The notes below the pieces were generated by a model. That model was given only the letters and a program-made list of their open reading frames with translations. It ran no database searches and was not told the DNA's origin. The position numbers were made by a program, and so were the translations under genes. This document shows positions 1-6,694 of a DNA stretch of 64,000 bases, piece after piece (positions within the stretch are counted from its first letter, which is position 1; each line of letters starts with the position of its first letter). Source of the DNA: Streptomyces sp. NBC_01428 (GTDB lineage Bacteria; Actinomycetota; Actinomycetes; Streptomycetales; Streptomycetaceae); the NCBI RefSeq assembly GCF_036231965.1, contig NZ_CP109499.1, positions 4,960,001-5,024,000 of the forward strand, written 5' to 3'.

Positions 1-157
1 CACGTCCGCGATCATGGGTGTGGGGGCTACGAAGCGGGTGAAGGCCGTGCGGTGGGGTGTCGCCAAGAACATCGTCCTCGGCTGGTTCATCACCATGCCG
101 GCGGCGGCGCTCGTGGCCGCGCTGAGCTTCTGGATCGTGAACGTCGCGGTTCTCTAG
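1..157 (+). CDS. Inorganic phosphate transporter, Pit family, C-terminal fragment
   Basis: Only the last 51 codons are inside the window, read in the frame that starts at base 2, with the TAG at 155-157. The visible protein has the Pit-family C-terminal pattern: MGVGATKR followed by VRWGVAKNIVLGW and a final hydrophobic helix. Pit proteins are low-affinity, proton-coupled phosphate permeases of the cytoplasmic membrane. The location next to the high-affinity pst genes supports the call, since streptomycetes carry a pitH gene beside pstB. The gene is cut by the window edge and is not itself truncated as far as can be seen. Confidence 0.8.
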   Translation, partial: TSAIMGVGATKRVKAVRWGVAKNIVLGWFITMPAAALVAALSFWIVNVAVL

Positions 158-290
158 CGGGCTTTGCGTTCCCGTTCTTCCAGGGTCCGGTCGTCCGGAG
201 GGTTTCCTCCGGGGGGCCGGATCTTTTGTTTCGCCCCCTCCGCCCCTTCCCTTCCCGTCCCCGAGGGCTGCGCCCCCGGACCCCCCTTCG

Positions 291-500
291 GCCTGGACGG
301 CCTCGTCCTCAAGCGCCGGACAGGCTGAAGCGAGGGCTGTGTTCCGGGACCCGGTTCCGCCTGGACGGTGGCTTTGTCCTCAAGGGCCGGACGGGCTGAG
401 GCGAGGGCTGTGTTCCGGGACCCGGTTCCGCCTGGACGGCCTTGTCCTCAAGCGCCGGACGGGCTGACCGGGCCTTGTCCTCAAGTGCCGGACGGGCTGA
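291..500. repeat. Four tandem copies of a 30-41 bp intergenic repeat
   Basis: Copies sit at 291-328, 359-399, 430-467 and 471-500 (the last shortened at its left end). Their shared core reads CTGGACGGCCTTGTCCTCAA followed by GCGCCGGACGGGCTGA, with a few substitutions. Copies 1-2 and 2-3 are separated by a second conserved stretch (GCGAGGGCTGTGTTCCGGGA). The 158-654 gap holds no supportable gene. Short ORFs across it are low-complexity shadows of the repeat. Elements like this recur in intergenic regions of many streptomycetes. Confidence 0.85.
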
Positions 501-561
501 AGATTTCCTGCGTGGCCGAGTTGAAGGCTCATGGTCCGGACGGGCCGATACGTAAACGAGT

Positions 562-592
562 GGGCCCGCCCCCGGGAGCCAGGGGCGGGCCC
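562..592. terminator. Perfect 11-bp stem hairpin beyond the end of pstB
   Basis: GGGCCCGCCCC (562-572) pairs perfectly with GGGGCGGGCCC (582-592) around a 9-nt loop and is followed on the plus strand by TTTT. It lies between the converging pit gene and pst operon and probably ends transcription from one or both sides. No T-run follows it on the minus strand. Confidence 0.7.
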
Positions 593-654
593 TTTTCGTC
601 CTCGCGGTGGCACCGCCATGCAGCACCGCGAGGGGTTCGAGGAGGAGGTCCGGT

Positions 655-1431
655 CTAGCCGAAGCGACCGGAGATGTAGTCCTCCGTGGCCTGGACGGAC
701 GGGTTGGAGAAGATCCGCTCCGTGTCGTCTATCTCGATGAGGCGGCCGGGCTGGCCGACCGCGGACAGGTTGAAGAACGCCGTGCGGTCGGAGACGCGGG
801 CGGCCTGCTGCATGTTGTGCGTCACGATGACGATCGTGAAGCGCTCCTTCAGCTCGCCGATGAGGTCCTCGATGGCGAGGGTGGAGATCGGGTCCAGGGC
901 CGAGCAGGGCTCGTCCATGAGGAGGACCTGCGGCTCCACCGCGATCGCCCGCGCGATGCACAGGCGCTGCTGCTGGCCGCCGGAGAGACCGGAGCCGGGC
1001 TTGTTCAGCCGGTCCTTGACCTCGTTCCAGAGGTTCGCGCCCTTGAGGGACTTCTCGACGACGTCGCTCAGCTCCGACTTCTTGTAGGAGCCGTTGAGCT
1101 TCAGGCCCGCCGCCACGTTGTCGAAGATCGACATCGTGGGGAAGGGGTTGGGACGCTGGAACACCATGCCGATGGTGCGGCGCACGGCGACCGGGTCGAT
1201 CGAGCTGCCGTACAGGTCCTCGTCGTCCAGCAGCACCTTGCCCTCGACGCGGCCACCGGGGGTGACCTCGTGCATGCGGTTCAGGGTGCGCAGGAAGGTC
1301 GACTTGCCGCAGCCGGAGGGGCCGATGAAGGCCGTCACCGAGCGGGGCTCGACCGTCATGGAGATGTCTTCGATCGCCTTGTGGGCGCTGTAGTAGGCGG
1401 TCAGACCGCTTACGTCGATTCGCTTGGCCAT
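655..1431 (-). CDS. pstB: Phosphate ABC transporter ATP-binding protein PstB
   Basis: 258 aa, the normal PstB length. It powers high-affinity phosphate import through PstCA on the cytoplasmic face of the membrane. Visible motifs are Walker A GPSGCGKST (37-45), the Q-loop glutamine near 92, the signature LSGGQQQR (149-156), Walker B VLLMDEP (169-175) and the switch histidine at 205. The FQRPNPFPTMSIFDNV stretch is characteristic of PstB. It is the last gene of pstSCAB, 48 bp after pstA. An S/T-for-N change or other defect in catalytic motifs was not seen, so it should be active. Confidence 0.97.
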   Translation of the reverse strand: MAKRIDVSGLTAYYSAHKAIEDISMTVEPRSVTAFIGPSGCGKSTFLRTLNRMHEVTPGGRVEGKVLLDDEDLYGSSIDPVAVRRTIGMVFQRPNPFPTMSIFDNVAAGLKLNGSYKKSELSDVVEKSLKGANLWNEVKDRLNKPGSGLSGGQQQRLCIARAIAVEPQVLLMDEPCSALDPISTLAIEDLIGELKERFTIVIVTHNMQQAARVSDRTAFFNLSAVGQPGRLIEIDDTERIFSNPSVQATEDYISGRFG

Positions 1432-1479
1432 GTCAGTTCACTGCTTCTTTCGAAAGGATTCGGGTCGCTGATGGCCGCG

Positions 1480-2544
1480 TCAGCGGCCCGCCTTGGGGGC
1501 TTTCCATCGCGCGATGGCTCGCGCCCCCATGTTGAGGATCATGACGAAGGCGATGAGGGCGAGTGCCGCCGCCCAGGCCCGGTCGTAGGCAGCACCGGAG
1601 CCGGCGCTGTTCGCGTACTGCTGGTAGATGTACAGCGGCAGCGAGGCCTGCGGGCCCGAGAACGGGTCGGTGTTGATGAAGTTCGTACCCCACACCAGGA
1701 GCAGTACGGGGGCCGTCTCACCGGTGATGCGCGCGACGGCGAGCATCACACCCGTCGTGATTCCGCCGATGGAGGTCGGCAGGACCACCTTGATGATGGT
1801 GCGCCACTTCGGGATGCCGAGGGCGAGGGAGGCCTCGCGCAGCTCGTTCGGGACGAGCTTCAGCATCTCCTCGGTGGAACGGACCACCACGGGCATCATC
1901 AGGATCGCGAGGGCCAGCGAACCGGCGAAGCCGGAGTAGCCCATGTCCAGGATCAGGATCCAGAAGCTGAGGATGAACAGACCGGCGACGATCGACGGGA
2001 CGCCCGTCATGACGTCGACGAAGAAGGTGACGGCCTTGGCGAGCTTGCCGCGTCCGTACTCGACGAGGTAGATCGCGGTCAGCACGCCCACGGGCACCGC
2101 GATCAGGCTCGCGATGGCGACCTGCTCCAGGGTGCCGATGATCGCGTGGTAGATGCCGCCACCGGTCTCGGTGTCGGCGACCACCCCCATGGAGTGCGTC
2201 AGGAAGTAGACGTCGAAGACCTTCACGCCGCGCTTGACCGTCTCCCAGATCAGGGAGGCCAGCGGGATGACGGCGACGATGAAGCAGACCCAGACCAGGC
2301 TGGTGGCGACGCGGTCCTTGGCCTGACGGCGGCCCTCGACGCGGGCGGCGACGCCGTACGTGCCGAGGACGAAGAGGATCGCGGCGATCAGGCCCCACTG
2401 GACCTTGCTGTCGAGGCCGGCGCCGAGGCCGATCCCGACGGCGACGACCACGGAGCCGACCGCGATGGCCCACGGGGACCACTTCGGGAGGGTTCCGCCG
2501 CGCAGCGTGCTCGCGTGGCGTGCGGTGACGGGTGCGTTGCTCAT
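1480..2544 (-). CDS. pstA: Phosphate ABC transporter permease PstA
   Basis: 354 aa integral membrane protein. Two helices lie near residues 25-70, before the canonical BPD-type permease domain. The EAA loop that docks on PstB is visible as EASLALGIPKWRTIIKVVLP. The ATG start overlaps the pstC stop by 4 bp (ATGA), so the two permease subunits are translationally coupled. It is somewhat longer at the N terminus than E. coli PstA because of an extra pair of hydrophobic segments, which is usual in actinobacteria. Confidence 0.95.
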   Translation of the reverse strand: MSNAPVTARHASTLRGGTLPKWSPWAIAVGSVVVAVGIGLGAGLDSKVQWGLIAAILFVLGTYGVAARVEGRRQAKDRVATSLVWVCFIVAVIPLASLIWETVKRGVKVFDVYFLTHSMGVVADTETGGGIYHAIIGTLEQVAIASLIAVPVGVLTAIYLVEYGRGKLAKAVTFFVDVMTGVPSIVAGLFILSFWILILDMGYSGFAGSLALAILMMPVVVRSTEEMLKLVPNELREASLALGIPKWRTIIKVVLPTSIGGITTGVMLAVARITGETAPVLLLVWGTNFINTDPFSGPQASLPLYIYQQYANSAGSGAAYDRAWAAALALIAFVMILNMGARAIARWKAPKAGR

Positions 2545-3548
2545 GCGTTGGCCCCCGAGTACTCCTTGCGGCGGTTGATGATCACGCGCGCCGCGCCGTT
2601 GACCACCAGGGTGATGACGAACAGGACCAGACCGGAGGCGATCAGGGCGTCCTGGCCGAACGGGGTGGCCTCGCTGAACTTGCTCGCGATGTTCTGGGCG
2701 AACGTGCCGCCGCCCGGGTCGAGCAGGCTGGCGTTGATGTCGAAGGTCGGGGAGAGGACGGTGGCGACGGCCATCGTCTCGCCGAGCGCGCGGCCGAGGC
2801 CGAGCATCGAGGCGGAGATCACGCCGGAGCGGCCGAAGGGCAGCACCGACATGCGGATGACCTCCCAGCGGGTGGCGCCGAGGGCGAGCGCCGCCTCCTG
2901 GATCATCATCGGCGCCTGCCGGAAGACCTCACGGCTGACGTTGGTGATGATCGGAAGGATCATGATGGCGAGCAGGACACCGACGGTGAGCATCGAGCGG
3001 GGCGCTCCGCCCTGCCACTCGAAGATGCCGGTCCAGCCGAAGTAGTGGTCGAGCCAGCCGAACAGGCCGCCCATGTGCGGCACCAGGACGAGGGCGCCCC
3101 AGAGGCCGTAGACGATGGACGGGACGGCGGCGAGCAGGTCGATCACGTACGCGATGGGTCCGCCGAGCTTGCGCGGCGCGTAGTGCGTGATGAACAGCGC
3201 GATGCCGACGGCGACCGGGACCGCGAGGGCCATGGCGATGATCGCGGAGACCACCGTGCCGAAGGCCAGCACCGCGATGCCGAAGACCGGCGGCTCGATG
3301 TTGGTGTTCCACTCGAACGTCGTGAGGAAGTTCGCGTGGTCCTTGCTGATCGCGATCGCGGCACGGTAGGTGAGGAAGACCGCGATGGCGGCCATGATCA
3401 CCAGGAGGAGGATGCCGGACCCGCGGGACAGACCGAGGAAGACACGGTCGCCGGGGCGGGTGGCGCCACGGGCCGCGCGCTTCTGCTCGATCGTCGAAGG
3501 CGGTGGGGTGGGAGGAGGTGCTTCGGTGTTCTGTGTCGATATGTCCAT
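2541..3548 (-). CDS. pstC: Phosphate ABC transporter permease PstC
   Basis: 335 aa from the ATG at 3548 (MDISTQNTEAPPP), which is preceded by a GGAG ribosome site. The reading frame stays open further upstream but that part overlaps the hairpin after pstS and is unlikely to be translated. A proline-rich cytoplasmic N terminus (about 45 aa) leads into six helices. The EAA loop is EAALALGATRWEVIRMSVLP. PstC pairs with PstA to form the phosphate channel. Confidence 0.95.
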   Translation of the reverse strand: MDISTQNTEAPPPTPPPSTIEQKRAARGATRPGDRVFLGLSRGSGILLLVIMAAIAVFLTYRAAIAISKDHANFLTTFEWNTNIEPPVFGIAVLAFGTVVSAIIAMALAVPVAVGIALFITHYAPRKLGGPIAYVIDLLAAVPSIVYGLWGALVLVPHMGGLFGWLDHYFGWTGIFEWQGGAPRSMLTVGVLLAIMILPIITNVSREVFRQAPMMIQEAALALGATRWEVIRMSVLPFGRSGVISASMLGLGRALGETMAVATVLSPTFDINASLLDPGGGTFAQNIASKFSEATPFGQDALIASGLVLFVITLVVNGAARVIINRRKEYSGANA

Positions 3549-3610
3549 CAGGAGTCTCCGGTCTGCGGAGCCGAGTCGAGTGGCGGCTCCAGGCGGCGGT
3601 GCACCGGACG

Positions 3611-3641
3611 GTGCGGCCCGCCTCGGTGAGGCGGGCCGCAC
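3611..3641 (-). terminator. 13-bp perfect hairpin between pstS and pstC
   Basis: GTGCGGCCCGCCT (3611-3623) and AGGCGGGCCGCAC (3629-3641) form a perfect stem with a 5-nt loop directly after the pstS stop. There is no T-run, so it may be a partial terminator or an mRNA-stabilising structure. It would leave abundant pstS message and less for the membrane subunits. Confidence 0.65.
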
Positions 3642-3648
3642 ACTCGGG

Positions 3649-4779
3649 TCAGCTCAGGTTCGCGACGGTCGAGCGGACCTTGGTGATGATCTCGTCGGGG
3701 ATCGGCGCGTACTGGGCGGCGGTGAGCTGCTTCTGGCCGTCCTCGCTCGCGATGTAGGTGAGGAAGGACTTCGTGGCGGCCAGGGTGTCGGCCTTGTTGC
3801 CCTTCTCGCAGACGATCTCGTAGGTGACCAGGGTGAGCGGGTAGGCGCCCTCCTCGGTCGGCTTGTAGTTCAGCTCCAGGGCCAGGTCGTTGCCGACGCC
3901 GGCGACCTTGGCGGAGGAGATGGCCTTGGTGGCGTTCTCGACGGTGGCCTTGACCGGGGTGGCGGCCTCCGTCTTGAGGTCGACGGTGCTGATGCCGTCG
4001 GCGGCGTAGGAGAGCTCGAAGTACGAGATCGCGCCGGCGGTCTGCTTCACCTGCTGGGCGAGACCGGAGGAACCCTGAGCGGACTGGCCGCCCTGCGCCT
4101 GCCAGGCCTTGCCGCCCGAGTACTTCCAGTCCGACGGGGCGACGGCCTTGAGGTACTTGGTGAAGTTGTCCGTGGTGCCGGACTCGTCCGAACGGTGGAA
4201 CGCCTGGATCTTGGTGCTGGGGAGCTTGGCGTCGGGGTTCAGCTTGGCGATCGCCTCGTCGTCCCACGTCTTGATCTTGCCGTCGAAGATCTTGGAGATC
4301 GTCGAGGCGTCCAGCACGAGGTTGTCGACACCCGGGAGGTTGTAACCGATGGCGATGGGGCCACCGACCATGGGCAGGTCGACCGCGTTGTTGCCGTCAC
4401 AGGACTTCTTGGCCGCCGTGGCCTCTTCCGGCTTGAGAGCCGAGTCCGAACCGGCGAACGCGGTCTGGCCCTGGGTGAACGCCGTGACACCGGCGCCCGA
4501 ACCCGTCGGGTTGTAGTTGATCTGAACGCCCTTGCAGGCGGCCGTGTAGGCCTTGACCCAGGCGTCGATCGCGTTCTTCTGCGCGGAGGAGCCGGACGCC
4601 TGCAGCTGGCCCTTGGCGTCGTCGCACTTGATGGAGCCCGCGGCCGCGGTCGGCGCAGAGCTGCCGCCCGCGTCGCTCTTGCCCGTGTCGTCAGAGCCGC
4701 ACGCCGTGAGGGCCAGGGCGCCGGAGACGGCGAGAGCACCGAGGGTGAGGGCCCGCCGGTTCATGCGCTGAAGCTTCAC
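3649..4779 (-). CDS. pstS: Phosphate-binding lipoprotein PstS
   Basis: 376 aa from a GTG at 4779 (MKLQRMNRRALTL) with a GGAAGGAA ribosome site. The frame remains open upstream, but no ribosome site is seen there. The N terminus is a lipoprotein signal: arginines, then GALAVSGALALTAC with the lipobox cysteine, so the mature protein is anchored outside the membrane. It captures phosphate and delivers it to PstCA. The PstS fold is recognisable from QASGSSAQKNAIDAW and NYNPTGSGAGVTAF near the phosphate site and HRSDESGTTDNFTKYL. It is first in the operon, behind PHO-box repeats. Confidence 0.96.
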   Translation of the reverse strand: MKLQRMNRRALTLGALAVSGALALTACGSDDTGKSDAGGSSAPTAAAGSIKCDDAKGQLQASGSSAQKNAIDAWVKAYTAACKGVQINYNPTGSGAGVTAFTQGQTAFAGSDSALKPEEATAAKKSCDGNNAVDLPMVGGPIAIGYNLPGVDNLVLDASTISKIFDGKIKTWDDEAIAKLNPDAKLPSTKIQAFHRSDESGTTDNFTKYLKAVAPSDWKYSGGKAWQAQGGQSAQGSSGLAQQVKQTAGAISYFELSYAADGISTVDLKTEAATPVKATVENATKAISSAKVAGVGNDLALELNYKPTEEGAYPLTLVTYEIVCEKGNKADTLAATKSFLTYIASEDGQKQLTAAQYAPIPDEIITKVRSTVANLS

Positions 4780-4907
4780 TTTCGGGAGTTCCTTCCAGGA
4801 GCCGCCGTCTGGTGGCGGCGTGCGAAGTCTGAGTAATGCGGTCTGTAGCGATGCGGCGAGAACGTCCGCGGACTTCCTTCGCACCGTGTAAGGCCGAAAT
4901 TAGGCAG

Positions 4908-4951
4908 ATCAGGTGAAGGCGCCGATGGCCATAAGTGAACGGGGGGTGAAC
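4908..4951 (-). promoter_or_regulatory. PHO box upstream of pstS (11-bp direct repeats)
   Basis: Read on the minus strand, four adjacent 11-bp units start at 4951, 4940, 4929 and 4918: GTTCACCCCCC, GTTCACTTATG, GCCATCGGCGC, CTTCACCTGAT. Units 1, 2 and 4 carry the (G/C)TTCAC core of the streptomycete PhoP direct-repeat unit; unit 3 is degenerate. This is the classical arrangement at Streptomyces pstS promoters and predicts induction under phosphate limitation. The rest of 4780-5199 holds the leader and no recognisable gene. Confidence 0.85.
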
Positions 4952-5199
4952 CCCTGAGGGCGGTGCGGTGAGGTCACGGAAGGCTTACGTCGAGGACACG
5001 GCCGGATTCCGGCCCAGGGGGCCTACGGGGAAACGCTGAGTAACCAACAGGGGCGGCTGCTGTTTCAGCGTACGCACGCCTCCGCCATCCCTCATTCGAC
5101 GCGCCTTTCCCGCGTGTACCGGCTCACGTCCCCTGCACGGAGCGCGGCGGATTCCGCGTTCGCGCCGGTACGGGCGGTGTGCGCCGGCACGGGGAGGCC

Positions 5200-5613
5200 T
5201 CAGGTCAGGTGGAGCGCGTCGAGCAGGGCGTCCACCAGATCCCGGTCGCGCGGCTGGGTGAGACGGTGACGGGCCGCGACGGGGGAGAGCCACAGGACGC
5301 GGTCGACCTCGTCGTTCGGCGTGAAATGACCGTCCGCCGCCTCGGCCGCCCAGTAGCGGACCTCCTTGGGCCGGTCGCCCACGAGATAGCGGAGCGTGGG
5401 GAGGACGGCGCCCGGGGCGGCCCCGTAGCCCGTCTCCTCGCCGACCTCGCGCAGCGCTCCGGTCAGGGAGTCCTCGCCGCGCTTCAGCTTGCCCTTGGGA
5501 TGCGACCAGTCGTCGTACTTGGGCCGGTGCACGAGGCAGATCTCCAGCCCGGAGCCGACCGGGGAGCGGCGCCACAGGACACAGCCCGCGGCGTGAATGG
5601 TGTCGTCGGCCAT
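5200..5613 (-). CDS. NUDIX hydrolase (MutT-like)
   Basis: 137 aa single-domain protein. The complete Nudix box spans residues 41-63 (G-KLKRG-E...REVGEETGY), matching GX5EX7REUXEEXGU with all metal-binding glutamates present. The family hydrolyses nucleoside diphosphates linked to another group; the exact substrate cannot be read from sequence. The PKYDDWSHPKGKL stretch before the box resembles Nudix proteins found beside ppk and CHAD genes in actinobacteria, which may act on nucleotide or inositol/diadenosine polyphosphates. It follows the CHAD gene by 10 bp and is probably co-transcribed with ppk-CHAD. Confidence 0.9.
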   Translation of the reverse strand: MADDTIHAAGCVLWRRSPVGSGLEICLVHRPKYDDWSHPKGKLKRGEDSLTGALREVGEETGYGAAPGAVLPTLRYLVGDRPKEVRYWAAEAADGHFTPNDEVDRVLWLSPVAARHRLTQPRDRDLVDALLDALHLT

Positions 5614-5623
5614 GGGGCCTCCC

Positions 5624-6694
5624 TCACGGGGTGCGTACGGCTTCCTTCTGCCATGCCTGCTGGAAGGCGAACCGGGCCGCCTCCACCTCGTGCCGCTGGT
5701 CGGCGTGGAGCACTCCCAGCGCGTACGCCGTCGCCGGCGCGATCCGCGGGGTGCGTGCCGCCGAGGCGGCGGCCGCGGCGGCCTCCGCCGCGTCGCGGTG
5801 CCGGTTGAGCGCCTGCCCCGCGCCGAGCAGCCGTCCGTCGACGGGGAACTCCCCGCCGTGCAGCACCTCGCGCGCGTAGCGGTGCAGCCGCAGCAGCAGC
5901 CGGACCTGGTGCCAGGGCGCGTCCTGCGGCTGGGGGGCGGTGTCCGCGGAGAGGCCGTGCACGAGGGCCTCCGCGTTGTAGGGGTGGCCCGCGGTGACCA
6001 GCGGCAGCGCGGTCACGGCGTCGGCCAGCCGGTCCTGTGCCGCTCCGGCCAGTGGACGCAGGTCGGTGACGTCCGCGGCCGGGGTCAGCGGGACCTCGCT
6101 GGCGAGGACGGCGACGCTGTCGGCGACCGCGTGGAAGCGGGAGGAGCCGAGCGCCTGGAGGGCCGCCGAGTGGGCGCGGGTCCGCGCGAGGGTCAGCTGC
6201 CGGTCGAGAAGGGCGCCGGCCTTCGCGGCGCCGACGGTCAGGCTCCCTTTGGGGGCGGCGGCCGGGCCCGGTCCCGCCTGCGCGGGCAGCGCGGCGGTTC
6301 CCGAGAGCCTGTTCAGCGCGCCGAGCAGGCGCTCCAGGCGCGCCGCGTACGCGTGCTCGCGGGCCAGGGTGCCCGACAGCCAGGCCAGCTCGGGGCGCAT
6401 CGCCTCCGACCAGTCCGCGTCGAGGAGCGGCCGGAAGGTGTGCAGGCTGCCGCTGATGCGACGGGCGGAGCGGCGCAGCGAGCGCGCCGCGTCGCCCGAC
6501 TCCCCGGCGCCGTTCGCCGCGTTGCCGGTCTCCCGGTGCTGGCGCAGCGAGCGCAGGAACTCCGTGGCCTGGGCCCGGAGGTAGCCCGCCAGGACGTCAC
6601 CGATGGGGGCACCTTCCTGGAAGGGAGGGGCCGGGACCGTGGGGGCCGTCCCGGCCGACGGACTGGTGGGGGGATCAAGGTGCTGCTGTGCCAC
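5624..6694 (-). CDS. CHAD domain protein (polyphosphate-associated)
   Basis: 356 aa, almost wholly helical and rich in Arg, Ala, Leu and His. The CHAD pattern is visible around RSARRISGSLHTFRPLLDAD and later helices with spaced basic residues and histidines. CHAD domains bind polyphosphate, and here the gene start overlaps the 3' end of ppk by 20 bp, so both products come from one message. A run of alanines near 215-220 (AEAAAAAASAA) is a low-complexity linker. It lacks the CYTH domain often fused to CHAD. It probably binds or organises the polyphosphate made by PPK, rather than being an enzyme. Confidence 0.88.
   Translation of the reverse strand: MAQQHLDPPTSPSAGTAPTVPAPPFQEGAPIGDVLAGYLRAQATEFLRSLRQHRETGNAANGAGESGDAARSLRRSARRISGSLHTFRPLLDADWSEAMRPELAWLSGTLAREHAYAARLERLLGALNRLSGTAALPAQAGPGPAAAPKGSLTVGAAKAGALLDRQLTLARTRAHSAALQALGSSRFHAVADSVAVLASEVPLTPAADVTDLRPLAGAAQDRLADAVTALPLVTAGHPYNAEALVHGLSADTAPQPQDAPWHQVRLLLRLHRYAREVLHGGEFPVDGRLLGAGQALNRHRDAAEAAAAAASAARTPRIAPATAYALGVLHADQRHEVEAARFAFQQAWQKEAVRTP

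Noticed and set aside
607..3045. 812-aa plus-strand ORF opposite pstB and pstA
   Set aside because: Antisense shadow of the pst genes caused by high GC; no domain and no ribosome site, while the minus-strand genes are fully recognisable.
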